This document shows positions 24,313-32,939 of a DNA stretch of 64,000 nucleotides, piece by piece. The stretch is from the NCBI GenBank assembly GCA_041739465.1, contig JBGSNX010000081.1:1-64000 (forward strand), read 5' to 3'. Position numbers and translations under genes: made by a program. The DNA comes from BOKV01 sp041739465. GTDB lineage: Bacteria; Pseudomonadota; Alphaproteobacteria; Rhizobiales; Rhizobiaceae. Position 1 is the stretch's first letter. Each line of letters opens with the position of its first letter. The notes under the pieces are model-generated. The model saw nothing but the letters and a program-made list of their open reading frames with translations, was not told the DNA's origin and did no database searches.

Positions 24313-25926
24313 TCAGTGGTTGTCACCCTTGATTACCGGCAGGGTTTCCCACTGGTGATATGGCGGCGGCGAAGAAAGCTGCCATTCAAGCGTGGTCGCA
24401 CCAACACCCCACGGGTTGTCTGCAGCAACGCGCTTTTTCATGAATGCCTCGATTACCGCGTACAGGAACACAAACGTGGCGAGCGCCGAGAGGTAAGAAC
24501 CCCAGGAAGAAACCGCGTTCCAGCCTGCATAGGCATCTGGATAATCGACATAACGGCGGGGCATGCCGGCAAGGCCGAGGAAATGCTGCGGGAAGAATAC
24601 GAGATTGACCCCGATGAACGTCATCCAGAAATGCAGGTTTCCAAGGAATTCGCTGTACATGTAACCGGTCATTTTCGGGAACCAGTAGTACCAGGCAGCG
24701 AAGATGCCGAACACTGCGCCCAGTGACAGCACGTAGTGGAAGTGAGCCACCACGTAATAGGTGTCGTGCATGCTGCGATCGAGGCCGGCATTGGCGAGCT
24801 GGACGCCTGTCACGCCGCCAACCGTAAACAGGAAGATGAAGCCGATTGCCCAGATCATCGGTGTGCGGAACTGGATAGAGCCGCCCCACATCGTGGCGAT
24901 CCAGGAGAATATCTTCACGCCGGTCGGAACAGCGATGACCATGGTTGCAAACACGAAGTAGCGCTGCGTGTCGAGCGAGAGGCCAACCGTGTACATGTGG
25001 TGAGCCCACACGATGAAGCCGACCGCGCCAATGGCAATCATTGCCAGAGCCATGCCCATGTAGCCAAAGATTGGCTTGTTGGAGAAGGTCGAGACAATGT
25101 GGCTGATGATGCCGAAAGCTGGAAGGATCAGGATGTAGACTTCCGGGTGACCGAAGAACCAGAACAGGTGCTGGAACAGGATCGGGTCGCCGCCGCCTTC
25201 AGGCGCAAAGAAGGTGGTGCCGAAATTGCGGTCGGTCAGCAGCATGGTGATGCCACCTGCCAGAACCGGCAGCGACAGCAGCAGCAGGAATGCGGTGATC
25301 AGAACCGACCAGGCAAACAGCGGCATCCGGAACAGGGTCATGCCCGGCGCGCGCATGTTGAAGATCGTGGTGATGAAGTTGATCGCGCCCAGAATGGACG
25401 ATGCGCCGGCCAGATGTAGCGAAAGGATCGCCAAATCCATCGCAGGACCAGGCTGGCCAGAGGTTGAAAGCGGCGGATAGATCGTCCAGCCACCACCCAC
25501 GCCATTGGCGCCTGCCGGGCCTTCGACAAACATCGAAAGTACCAACAGTATGATGGATGGAGGCAACAGCCAGAAAGAGATGTTGTTCATGCGCGGGAAC
25601 GCCATGTCCGGAGCGCCGATCATGATCGGCACCATCCAGTTGGCGAAGCCGCCAATCAGCGCAGGCATGACCATGAAGAAGATCATGATGAGGCCGTGTC
25701 CGGTGACGAACACGTTGTACACATGGGGATCACCGAAAATCTGCATGCCGGGCTCGTGCAATTCGGCGCGCATGGCAACAGACAGACCCCCACCAAGGAA
25801 GCCCATGGTGATTGCGAAAATCAGGTAGAGGGTTCCGATGTCCTTGTGGTTCGTTGAAAAGAACCAGCGACGAAAGAAACCCGGCTTGTGGTCGTGCGCA
25901 TCATGCGCTGCGTAACCTGTTGCCAT
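24313..25926 (-). CDS. ctaD: Cytochrome c oxidase subunit I (aa3 type)
   Basis: Catalytic subunit with heme a and the heme a3-CuB site. Length 537 residues. The heme and CuB histidines are visible in VTGHGLIMIFFMVMPALIG, WFFGHPEVYILILPAFGI (His-Tyr cross-link pair), VWAHHMYTVG and YYVVAHFHYVLSLG. NHKDIGTLY marks the N-terminus. The Glu of the D-channel and Lys of the K-channel regions are in conserved surroundings. It follows ctaC by 20 bases and precedes ctaB. Confidence 0.98.
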   Translation of the reverse strand: MATGYAAHDAHDHKPGFFRRWFFSTNHKDIGTLYLIFAITMGFLGGGLSVAMRAELHEPGMQIFGDPHVYNVFVTGHGLIMIFFMVMPALIGGFANWMVPIMIGAPDMAFPRMNNISFWLLPPSIILLVLSMFVEGPAGANGVGGGWTIYPPLSTSGQPGPAMDLAILSLHLAGASSILGAINFITTIFNMRAPGMTLFRMPLFAWSVLITAFLLLLSLPVLAGGITMLLTDRNFGTTFFAPEGGGDPILFQHLFWFFGHPEVYILILPAFGIISHIVSTFSNKPIFGYMGMALAMIAIGAVGFIVWAHHMYTVGLSLDTQRYFVFATMVIAVPTGVKIFSWIATMWGGSIQFRTPMIWAIGFIFLFTVGGVTGVQLANAGLDRSMHDTYYVVAHFHYVLSLGAVFGIFAAWYYWFPKMTGYMYSEFLGNLHFWMTFIGVNLVFFPQHFLGLAGMPRRYVDYPDAYAGWNAVSSWGSYLSALATFVFLYAVIEAFMKKRVAADNPWGVGATTLEWQLSSPPPYHQWETLPVIKGDNH

Positions 25927-25946
25927 TTGTCTTACTCCCCAAAAAA

Positions 25947-26813
25947 TCAGTTACCCGCGAGGGTGGTCTTGCCGGAAACGGCTGCCATCAATGCCTTGTT
26001 TGCGTCTTTCAGGTCGCCCGCCGCAGCAGACTTCCATTGGGCAAACTGCTCATCTGAAACCACCCGAATGGCGATCGGCATGAACGCATGGTTGGTGCCG
26101 CAGATTTCCGAGCACTGGCCATAGAACAGGCCTTCACGATCAGCCTTGAACCATGTTTCGTTCAGGCGGCCCGGCACTGCGTCCATCTTGAAGCCAAGGG
26201 CGGGCACGGTGAATGCGTGCAGTACATCCGAAGCAGTGATCAGAACGCGCACCATCTTGCCGACCGGAACCACCAGTTCATTGTCAACGGCGAGAAGTCG
26301 GGGATAAACGGCCTTGTCCTGCTTTCCGGTCGCTTCGCGCTCTTCTTCCTGCATCATGACAGAATCAAACGAAAGCGCGCTGTCGTCCTGGTACTCATAG
26401 CCCCAATACCATTGGAAGCCGGTCGCCTTGACGGTCAATGCCGGTTCTTCAGTTGGCACCATCTGGTACTTGAGGAGACCAAAAGACGGGAAGGCAATGA
26501 AAACCAGGATGATGATCGGGATAATCGTCCAGGCTGCCTCAATCGTGCTGTTGTGGCTGGTTTTGGAAGCCACCGGATTTGCCTTGGCGTTGAAGCGCAC
26601 GATGACGACAATCAACAGAGCCAGAACGAACAGGGTAATCGGCACGATGAAATACAGCGTGTACAAATCGAAAGCAAAAATGCGGGCAGCAAATTCGCTT
26701 GCCGGTGACTGATGCCACATCTGCCAAGGTTGGATCTGGTCGGCGGCAGCCATGGCCGCGCTGCCCAAAACGGCTGCCGTGAAGGTCGCCACTGCCGTGA
26801 ACAATTTCGTCAA
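25947..26813 (-). CDS. ctaC: Cytochrome c oxidase subunit II
   Basis: Electron-entry subunit with the CuA centre. A signal peptide is followed by two membrane helices (about 45-70 and 90-112 of the mature form) and the cupredoxin domain with FQWYWGYEY, DVLHAFTVPALGFKMDA and the CuA loop GQCSEICGTNHAFMP (two Cys, His, Met). I prefer a TTG start at 26813: GGGAG lies eight bases before it and it yields MTKLFTAV. An ATG at 26828 would add five residues, but it has no ribosome site and follows a GGGGC-ATA-GCCCC hairpin. First gene of the oxidase operon. Confidence 0.95.
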   Translation of the reverse strand: MTKLFTAVATFTAAVLGSAAMAAADQIQPWQMWHQSPASEFAARIFAFDLYTLYFIVPITLFVLALLIVVIVRFNAKANPVASKTSHNSTIEAAWTIIPIIILVFIAFPSFGLLKYQMVPTEEPALTVKATGFQWYWGYEYQDDSALSFDSVMMQEEEREATGKQDKAVYPRLLAVDNELVVPVGKMVRVLITASDVLHAFTVPALGFKMDAVPGRLNETWFKADREGLFYGQCSEICGTNHAFMPIAIRVVSDEQFAQWKSAAAGDLKDANKALMAAVSGKTTLAGN

Positions 26814-26903
26814 ATTGCCATCTCCCATGCGAGGGGCATAGCCCCGAAGTGTCTCTTCTGCCGACCTGCCCGACCGATTGGCAAGTAAAGGTCAACACAA
26901 ACG

Positions 26904-26932
26904 AATTAGAGCGTAGTCGGATGGGCGGCAAG
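26904..26932 (-). promoter_or_regulatory. Candidate promoter of the oxidase operon
   Basis: On the minus strand, CTTGCC (26932-26927) and CTAATT (26909-26904) are 17 bases apart, close to the alphaproteobacterial housekeeping pattern CTTGAC-N17-CTATAT. Transcription would start near 26897, about 70-85 bases before ctaC. Confidence 0.4.
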
Positions 26933-26964
26933 CGAAATGCCAAAATGCCTCAAACCGAACCGCA

Positions 26965-26978
26965 TTGACCTGTGTCAA
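26965..26978. promoter_or_regulatory. FNR/FixK-type box TTGA-N6-TCAA
   Basis: TTGAC-CTGT-GTCAA is a perfect 14-base inverted repeat and matches the FNR/FixK/Dnr family consensus TTGA-N6-TCAA. Its centre is about 75 bases upstream of the inferred oxidase start point and about 215 bases from the IalB-like gene. It suggests control of the aa3 oxidase by oxygen or nitric oxide through a CRP/FNR protein. The regulator itself is not in this window. Confidence 0.5.
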
Positions 26979-27186
26979 ACCACAACCGCTTGTTGCCTGC
27001 AACTTGCCTAATGGCATGAATCGTGCGGCATTTTCGCTTTTGTTCGAGGAACCGCCGCAAGTCCACCGCATTTGCAATCCATTCAAACCCCGCTTGTTGC
27101 GGATTTTGGCGCAAAGCTGGCTGCCCAAGACCGCCCCTGCATGTGCTATTAGAGTGTGATTCGCCAATCGACGGGAATTCCCCGAA

Positions 27187-27720
27187 ATGCTTCAAAAACC
27201 TGCCTTCAAACGTGTTTTGCCTGCATTGGCACAGACAATTGCCGTTCTGGCCATAGCCACTGCGTTCCATGCAAGTTCCGGTGCCAGCGCGCAGATGCGG
27301 GTGCAGTCCGAGCATGGCGACTGGAAAGTCATCTGCGAAACACCACCCGGAGCCAAGGCCGAACAATGCGGCATGCACCAGGCGGTGCAGGACGACAAGC
27401 GAACCGAACTGGGCCTTTCAATTACCGTACTGCGCCCGGCCGACCGCAAGGGCGATTTGATGCGCATCCAGGCGCCGCTCGGCATTTTGCTTCCCACTGG
27501 TGTCGGCCTCGAGATTGATGGCGAAAATTTCGGCAATGTCTGGTTCATCAAATGTTTTGCAGATGGCTGCTGGGCGGACGCCAATGTTGACGAAAAGCTG
27601 CTTGGGGCCCTCAAAAAAGGCAAACAGGCGATTTTCAAGGTGTTCCCGACACCCGAAGAAGGCGTGGCTATTCCGGTAGACCTGACCGGCTTCACGCAGG
27701 CCTACGAAAAAATTTCCTGA
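27187..27720 (+). CDS. Invasion-associated locus B (IalB)-family periplasmic protein
   Basis: A 177-residue exported protein with a signal peptide ending near residue 34 (SGASAQM). The IalB domain shows SEHGDWKVICETPPGA, EQCGMHQAVQDDKR, and GVGLEIDGENFGNVWFIKCFADGCWADANVD, with the usual paired cysteines. IalB was named from Bartonella invasion, but family members are general envelope proteins in Hyphomicrobiales and lie beside the oxidase operon in several of them. It diverges from ctaC. Confidence 0.88.
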   Translation: MLQKPAFKRVLPALAQTIAVLAIATAFHASSGASAQMRVQSEHGDWKVICETPPGAKAEQCGMHQAVQDDKRTELGLSITVLRPADRKGDLMRIQAPLGILLPTGVGLEIDGENFGNVWFIKCFADGCWADANVDEKLLGALKKGKQAIFKVFPTPEEGVAIPVDLTGFTQAYEKIS

Positions 27721-27793
27721 TGCAAGTCCCTGCCCGTACCGGGCTGTCGCCCCGGTCCTGACCCTGGAACAATCAGCAACAAGTGATCCGCCC

Positions 27794-29194
27794 GTGTCAC
27801 GCATGGTTCCCCTCATCATGGCGGTTGCCCTGTTCATGGAGCAGATGGATTCGACAGTGATAGCTACGGCGTTGCCGGAAATCGCCCTCGACCTGCAAAC
27901 CAGCCCGATTGCCCTCAAGCTCGCGATGACCTCCTATCTGGTGGCACTGGCCATTTTCATCCCTGTCAGCGGCTGGATAGCGGACAGATACGGCCCCAAA
28001 AAGGTTTTCATGGCGGCTATTGCCGTGTTCGTGGCGAGCTCGGTGCTTTGCAGTGCCGCCGATTCGCTCGGATTCTTTGTTGTGGCGCGTTTCCTTCAAG
28101 GCATGGGCGGGGCGATGATGACCCCTGTTGCCCGGTTGGTGCTGGTGCGTGGCACGCCGCGCAGCAAATTGGTCGAAGCCATGGCATGGCTGACCATCCC
28201 GGCCCTTGCAGGACCGCTGATCGGACCGCCGCTCGGCGGATTCATCACAACTTTCGCCAGCTGGGAGTGGATCTTCCTGATCAATCTGCCAATCGGAATT
28301 GCAGGGCTGCTGGCAACCTGGCGATACCTGCCGCAAATGCCCGCACTTGCACCAGCGCCGCTCGACTGGACCGGATTTGCATTGGCTGGTGGCGCGGCTG
28401 CCGGCATTGTGTTCGGCATGTCGGTCGTCAGCCTGCCGGCGCTGCCTTTGCAATACGGATTTGCGGCCATCGCGACCGGGGTGATTTGTGCCGTTGCCTA
28501 TGTCTACCATGCCAAACGCGCCGAAAAACCGATCCTGCCGCTGTCGCTGCTGTCCATTCCCACCCTGCGTGCCAGCGTTGCAGGTGGCTCTTTCTTCCGC
28601 ATCGGTATTGGCGCGGTACCGTTCCTGCTGCCGTTGATGCTGCAATTGGGCTACGGCCTCAGCGCGTTTGACAGTGGAATGATCACTTTCATCGGGGCAT
28701 TGGGCGCAATGTCCATGAAGTTTGCCGCTGCCCGCATTTTCCGGCAATTTGGCTTTCGCCCGGTGCTGATTGCCACCGGCATCCTGTCTGCAGCTTCGGT
28801 CGCTGCCATTGCCGCCTTCCCGCCCAGCGGCTATGGCGCGGTGGGATTGTATCTGGTGTTGCTGGTGAGCGGTTTTGTCCGCTCACTGTATTTTACCGGC
28901 ATCAATGCGCTGGCCTATGTTGATGTGCCAGAACAGCAGACCGCCCAGGCAACGGCCCTTTCTGCGGTTGCACAGCAGACCAGCATCGCCATGGGAGTGG
29001 CGGTTGCCGGTGCCATTCTTGAAGCTACGCTGTATTTTGGAACCGGCGAATTGACCGCCGGTTCGTTCAACACTGCCTTCATTCTGGTAGCGGTGATCAT
29101 GACCTTGGGAACCCTTCCCATGTTGCGCATTGACCGCGATGCAGGTGATGAAGCATCTGGCCGGCTTGCACGGCGAAGTGAAACCACCGCATGA
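27794..29194 (+). CDS. MFS drug exporter, DHA2 (EmrB/QacA) family
   Basis: A 466-residue membrane transporter. The DHA2 signature EQMDSTVIATALPEIA is in helix 1 and motif A appears as SGWIADRYGPKKV between helices 2 and 3. The length and spread of hydrophobic segments fit 14 helices. Family members export drugs, dyes or metabolites with protons; no substrate can be inferred. It starts with GTG at 27794 (MSRMVPLI), or ATG three codons on. It has no membrane-fusion partner nearby. tldD follows by 52 bases. Confidence 0.88.
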   Translation: MSRMVPLIMAVALFMEQMDSTVIATALPEIALDLQTSPIALKLAMTSYLVALAIFIPVSGWIADRYGPKKVFMAAIAVFVASSVLCSAADSLGFFVVARFLQGMGGAMMTPVARLVLVRGTPRSKLVEAMAWLTIPALAGPLIGPPLGGFITTFASWEWIFLINLPIGIAGLLATWRYLPQMPALAPAPLDWTGFALAGGAAAGIVFGMSVVSLPALPLQYGFAAIATGVICAVAYVYHAKRAEKPILPLSLLSIPTLRASVAGGSFFRIGIGAVPFLLPLMLQLGYGLSAFDSGMITFIGALGAMSMKFAAARIFRQFGFRPVLIATGILSAASVAAIAAFPPSGYGAVGLYLVLLVSGFVRSLYFTGINALAYVDVPEQQTAQATALSAVAQQTSIAMGVAVAGAILEATLYFGTGELTAGSFNTAFILVAVIMTLGTLPMLRIDRDAGDEASGRLARRSETTA

Positions 29195-29246
29195 TTGCCG
29201 ATGGCCAAAAGCCGCCCTACATTGAGGGCAACCAAGGAATCGAACG

Positions 29247-30668
29247 ATGAACCAACCCATTTCGCTTGCAGACCGTTTTGATGTCAGTCGGGATACCCTG
29301 GAAAAGGTTCTCAAAGAGAGCCTTTCGGGCACGGAAGACGGCGAGTTGTTCATGGAATATGTCCAGTCCGAAGGGCTGGTTTTTGACAATGGCCGCCTGA
29401 AGGCAGGAAATTTCTCAACCGACCAAGGCTTTGGTCTACGGGCGGTTTCCGGCGAGACCTCGGCCTATGCCCATTCCGGTGAATTGTCGCTGTCGGCATT
29501 GAAGCGCGCAGGCGATGCGGTTTCAGCGGTGCGCAGCGGTCATGGCGGCAAATATGCTGCCGCGCCGGGTGGCACCAACAAACGGCTATATGGCGACGAG
29601 AACCCGATCGGCACGCCAGCCTTTGAAGAGAAAGTGAAACTGCTGGGCGAGATTGACGCCTATGCAAGGGGGCTCGACACGCGGGTGCGGCAAGTATCTG
29701 CCAGCATTGGTGCCAACTGGCAGGTTGTTGAAATCCTGCGGCCCGATGGCTCACTGGTGCGCGACATCCGGCCGATGGTACGGGTGAATGTCTCGATCAT
29801 TGTGGGCGATGGCGACCGTCAGGAAAGCGGCTCTTACGGCATGGGCGGGCGCAAGGGGTTTGGTGAGTTCATTGCCACCGAAAACTGGCGATACGCTGCG
29901 GATGAAGCACTGCGCCAGGCGTTGGTGAACCTGCATGCGGTTCCTGCTCCAGCAGGCACTTTTGACATCGTGCTTGGGCCGGGCTGGCCGGGTGTCATGC
30001 TACACGAAGCTGTCGGGCACGGCCTTGAAGGCGATTTCAACCGAAAGAAAACCTCCGCATTTGCCGGACTTTTAGGCGAACAGGTCGCTTCCAAAGGGGT
30101 GACCGTGGTGGATGACGGGACCATCTTCGAGCGGCGTGGCTCGCTGACCATTGATGACGAAGGCACACCAAGCAACAACACGGTGCTGATCGACGACGGA
30201 AAACTGGTCGGCTACATGCAGGATCGGCAAAATGCCCGGTTGATGGGGATGAACCCAACCGGCAATGGCAGGCGGCAATCCTATGCGCACGAACCGATGC
30301 CGCGCATGACCAATACTTACATGCTTGCGGGAAACCATGATCCGGCGGAAATCCTTGCCTCGGTGAAAGAAGGCATCTATGCGGTGTCGTTTGGCGGCGG
30401 CCAGGTGGACATCACCTCGGGCAAGTTCGTGTTCAACTGCACTGAGGCCTACCGCATCCGCGATGGCAAGAAGGCCGAGGCCTTGAAGGGCGCCAATCTG
30501 ATCGGTTCAGGACCCCAGGCAATGCAGCGGGTGACCATGGTCGGGAACGACCTTGAACTTGACAAGGGTGTGGGCAATTGCGGCAAGGCAGGCCAGTCGG
30601 TGCCCGTGGGCGTTGGCCAGCCGACTTTGCGGATGAATGCCGTTACGGTAGGCGGAACAGCCGCATAG
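29247..30668 (+). CDS. tldD: Metalloprotease TldD
   Basis: TldD with TldE (PmbA) forms a heterodimeric zinc protease acting on unfolded peptides and on microcin or antitoxin substrates. The 473-residue length is typical. The HExxxH zinc motif is in MLHEAVGHGLEGDF near residue 253, with the third ligand in the conserved C-terminal FNCTEAYRIRDGK. SYGMGGRKGFGEF and the early DNGRLK also match. No tldE/pmbA gene is in the window. Confidence 0.95.
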   Translation: MNQPISLADRFDVSRDTLEKVLKESLSGTEDGELFMEYVQSEGLVFDNGRLKAGNFSTDQGFGLRAVSGETSAYAHSGELSLSALKRAGDAVSAVRSGHGGKYAAAPGGTNKRLYGDENPIGTPAFEEKVKLLGEIDAYARGLDTRVRQVSASIGANWQVVEILRPDGSLVRDIRPMVRVNVSIIVGDGDRQESGSYGMGGRKGFGEFIATENWRYAADEALRQALVNLHAVPAPAGTFDIVLGPGWPGVMLHEAVGHGLEGDFNRKKTSAFAGLLGEQVASKGVTVVDDGTIFERRGSLTIDDEGTPSNNTVLIDDGKLVGYMQDRQNARLMGMNPTGNGRRQSYAHEPMPRMTNTYMLAGNHDPAEILASVKEGIYAVSFGGGQVDITSGKFVFNCTEAYRIRDGKKAEALKGANLIGSGPQAMQRVTMVGNDLELDKGVGNCGKAGQSVPVGVGQPTLRMNAVTVGGTAA

Positions 30669-30794
30669 TTCGCAAATTGTCGCTAAGTGCCTTTACAACG
30701 CCTTTTTTGCACCCGCTTATGCAGCCGGGGCGCAACATTGAATCGTTGGAGTGGTGGCTTGGGCTGTCAACCTGCACCGTTCGAATACAGTAAC

Positions 30795-31637
30795 GTGCGC
30801 TTGAAACTGTTTGGCGCGCTGGCAATTGCTGCGGTTAGCTTGATGGTCATGCCGTCGACAATCCGAGCGCAGCAATCAAAGAGCGTTCCGGCACAAAAAG
30901 CATCAACCCAACGCGAAACGGTCGGCAAGGCCAACCAGATCCGCAACAGCGTTACCGCGTCACTGGATGCGCGCAAACTGGCTATATCCGATCCGGTGTA
31001 CGGCTCTGAAATCATCAGTGCATCGGAGCGTTCGCATGGTGAGATCATCCTCAACGACAATTCCAAGGTGATTGTTGGCGAGAACTCGGAGATTTCGCTC
31101 GATGATTTCGTAATCGGAGATGCCGGCTTTGAGAGCGCAACCCTCAACGTGGCCAAAGGCGCATTCCGGTTCATCAGTGGCAACTCACCCAAGGGCACGT
31201 TCAAGATCAAGACGCCGCTTTCCACAATCGGCGTTCGTGGCACCGTGTTCGACGTCTATGTCGGAGAAGGCGGGGTGACCAATGTGGTGTTGTTGCAAGG
31301 TGCGGTTCAGGTATGCACCACGGCCAACCGTTGCCTGATCGCCGACAGATCGTGCGACATCATCCAGGTTCGGTCCCCCGAAGAAATCGACGAGCAGCCT
31401 TTCCTGAAGGCTGCAGGTCGCTCGGCTCAACAGGAACGCTCGCTATTTGGGCTGCTGGTGGACCAGAACCGGTTCGACCGGCGCTTTCGGGCCACCACGG
31501 CAACCTGTAACGCACGCACTGCCCAGCAATTGCAGGACAATGGTGGCCGGACCGGCAGCGATGGGTCAAAAGGCGAGAGTCAACCGGATTTTGGCAATGA
31601 CAAAGATCGTGGCCAGTCGCCAGGCTCCACGAACTGA
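30795..31637 (+). CDS. Exported FecR-domain protein
   Basis: About 280 residues with a signal peptide (MRLKLFGALAIAAVSLMV... cleaved near RAQQ) and a FecR domain: SHGEIILNDNSKVIVGENSEISL, then KGAFRFISGNSPKGTFKIKTPLSTIGVRGTVFDVYV and VLLQGAVQVCT. FecR domains usually sense an outer-membrane transducer and control an ECF sigma factor, but here there is no transmembrane anti-sigma part and no sigma gene beside it. The C-terminal third is Gln/Gly/Asp-rich and low in complexity. GTG 30795 is used; a TTG further upstream would also give a leader. Confidence 0.8.
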   Translation: MRLKLFGALAIAAVSLMVMPSTIRAQQSKSVPAQKASTQRETVGKANQIRNSVTASLDARKLAISDPVYGSEIISASERSHGEIILNDNSKVIVGENSEISLDDFVIGDAGFESATLNVAKGAFRFISGNSPKGTFKIKTPLSTIGVRGTVFDVYVGEGGVTNVVLLQGAVQVCTTANRCLIADRSCDIIQVRSPEEIDEQPFLKAAGRSAQQERSLFGLLVDQNRFDRRFRATTATCNARTAQQLQDNGGRTGSDGSKGESQPDFGNDKDRGQSPGSTN

Positions 31638-31667
31638 GCCAGCCCTGTCTTCATTCCCGTTCTGGAC

Positions 31668-32303
31668 TCAGGGGTAAAGATGCGATGTCACCCATGCATC
31701 TGCCAGATCATTGCGATCAAACCGCAACCGGTCATGCAGGCGGAACATGCCATCGCTCCAGAACTCTATTGACAATGGCTTGATGCGAAAGCCGGACCAA
31801 TGCGGCGGGCGGGGAACCTTACCCGTGCCGAATTTGGCTGCGTGGACAGCGACTTCCTTTTCCAGCGCAAACCTGCCTTCGAGCGGGCGCGACTGCTTTG
31901 AAGCCCAGGCGCCGATACGGCTGCCACGCGGGCGCGAATAGAAATATTCATCTGCCTCTTCTTCGGAAACCGTTTCGACGGTGCCGCGAAAGCGGACGGA
32001 TTTGCGCAGCGATTTCCAGTGAAAGCAGGCGGCCGCCTTGCCGGAGCCAAGGATTTCCTGCCCCTTCTGGCTTTCGAAATTGGTGAAAAACACGATGCCT
32101 TGCGCATCGTGGCGGCGCATCAGCACCATGCGGCAATTGGGCATGCCCTGCGCATCAACCGTTGCCAGCGACATGGCACTTGGGTCGTTGGGCTCTGACT
32201 TTTCAGCCATTTGCAGCCACTCGCCGAAAATTTTCATCGGTTCTGTTGCCGTTTGGTCACCGAATGTTAACGCCGAAATCGGATTGTTCATCTCAATGGC
32301 CAT
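31668..32303 (-). CDS. pdxH: Pyridoxamine 5'-phosphate oxidase
   Basis: PdxH makes pyridoxal phosphate from its amine or alcohol forms with FMN. The 211-residue protein shows NDPSAMSLATVDAQGMPNCRMVLMR, GIVFFTNFESQKGQEI, the FMN-contacting RSVRFRG-type segment, SRPRGSRIGAWAS and the C-terminal block PRPPHWSGFRIKP with RLHDRLRF. The start is ATG 32303 or ATG 32291. It diverges from a lipoprotein gene whose likely ATG is only 25 bases away, so promoters must overlap coding or leader sequence. Confidence 0.94.
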   Translation of the reverse strand: MAIEMNNPISALTFGDQTATEPMKIFGEWLQMAEKSEPNDPSAMSLATVDAQGMPNCRMVLMRRHDAQGIVFFTNFESQKGQEILGSGKAAACFHWKSLRKSVRFRGTVETVSEEEADEYFYSRPRGSRIGAWASKQSRPLEGRFALEKEVAVHAAKFGTGKVPRPPHWSGFRIKPLSIEFWSDGMFRLHDRLRFDRNDLADAWVTSHLYP

Positions 32304-32327
32304 CCCGTGTATTGTTTGGGGCTTAAA

Positions 32328-32873
32328 ATGCGCGATGCAAACATGCATCCAAACCGGCATATCCGCCGGAATCCGTCACAAATGCAAGGCGCGGAACATT
32401 CGCAGCCAAGTCACGCTCCATTTGCGCATGCTTGTGGTGCAAAAAATTCGCCCCGCTTTGCAACGTTGCTGAAACTAGCGGCCATCGGCCTTGTTTCAAC
32501 CCAGATTTCGGCCTGCTCGCTTTCGCGCACTGCTGCGCTCGAGAGCGAACCGGCGTTGATTACCAGTTCGATCACCAAGCCGGTGGCTGCCGAGGGCATT
32601 GACAGCACTGATGCGGAAGTCATCAAGAGCCTTGTGGCGCAAGCCGAGCAGGCGCCCGCAGGCAACAACGAACTTGCATGGTCCAACCCGGACACCGGCA
32701 ATCGCGGAACCATCATGGCAATCGACAAATTTGTCGGCAGCCACGGACAGAAGTGCAAAAAATTCCAGACCACCGTCGACAATTTCATGGGAATTTCGCT
32801 CTACAACGGCGAAACCTGCGAACTGCGCGCCGGCTTCTGGGTTCTTTCCTGGTTCCTGCGCAACGACGGCTGA
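32328..32873 (+). CDS. Putative surface lipoprotein, RT0821/Lpp0805 family
   Basis: About 181 residues from ATG 32328, which has GGGG six bases before it. The leader is long and polar, then a hydrophobic stretch leads to QISAC, a good lipobox. The C-terminal domain has ELAWSNPDTGNRGTIM, KCKKFQTTVD and GETCELRAGFWVL, which fits the RT0821/Lpp0805 17-kDa surface-antigen family. Function is unknown. ATGs at 32343 and 32382 are alternatives that give a more normal signal peptide length. Confidence 0.75.
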   Translation: MRDANMHPNRHIRRNPSQMQGAEHSQPSHAPFAHACGAKNSPRFATLLKLAAIGLVSTQISACSLSRTAALESEPALITSSITKPVAAEGIDSTDAEVIKSLVAQAEQAPAGNNELAWSNPDTGNRGTIMAIDKFVGSHGQKCKKFQTTVDNFMGISLYNGETCELRAGFWVLSWFLRNDG

Positions 32874-32939
32874 GCGCGACACCAGAGCCTGTACCCGGCT
32901 TGATACGCAACATTAAGATGTATCGGTTAACCTTGGCGA

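Larger units (their letters stand above)
26829..27186. other. 358-base divergent intergenic region, oxidase operon and ialB-like gene
   Basis: This gap separates the leftward oxidase operon from the rightward IalB-like gene. It holds a GGGGC/GCCCC hairpin (26833-26845) next to the ctaC start, a CTTGCC-N17-CTAATT promoter for ctaC, a TTGA-N6-TCAA box, and a GATTC methylation site at 27158-27162. I see no small gene in it. Confidence 0.5.
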
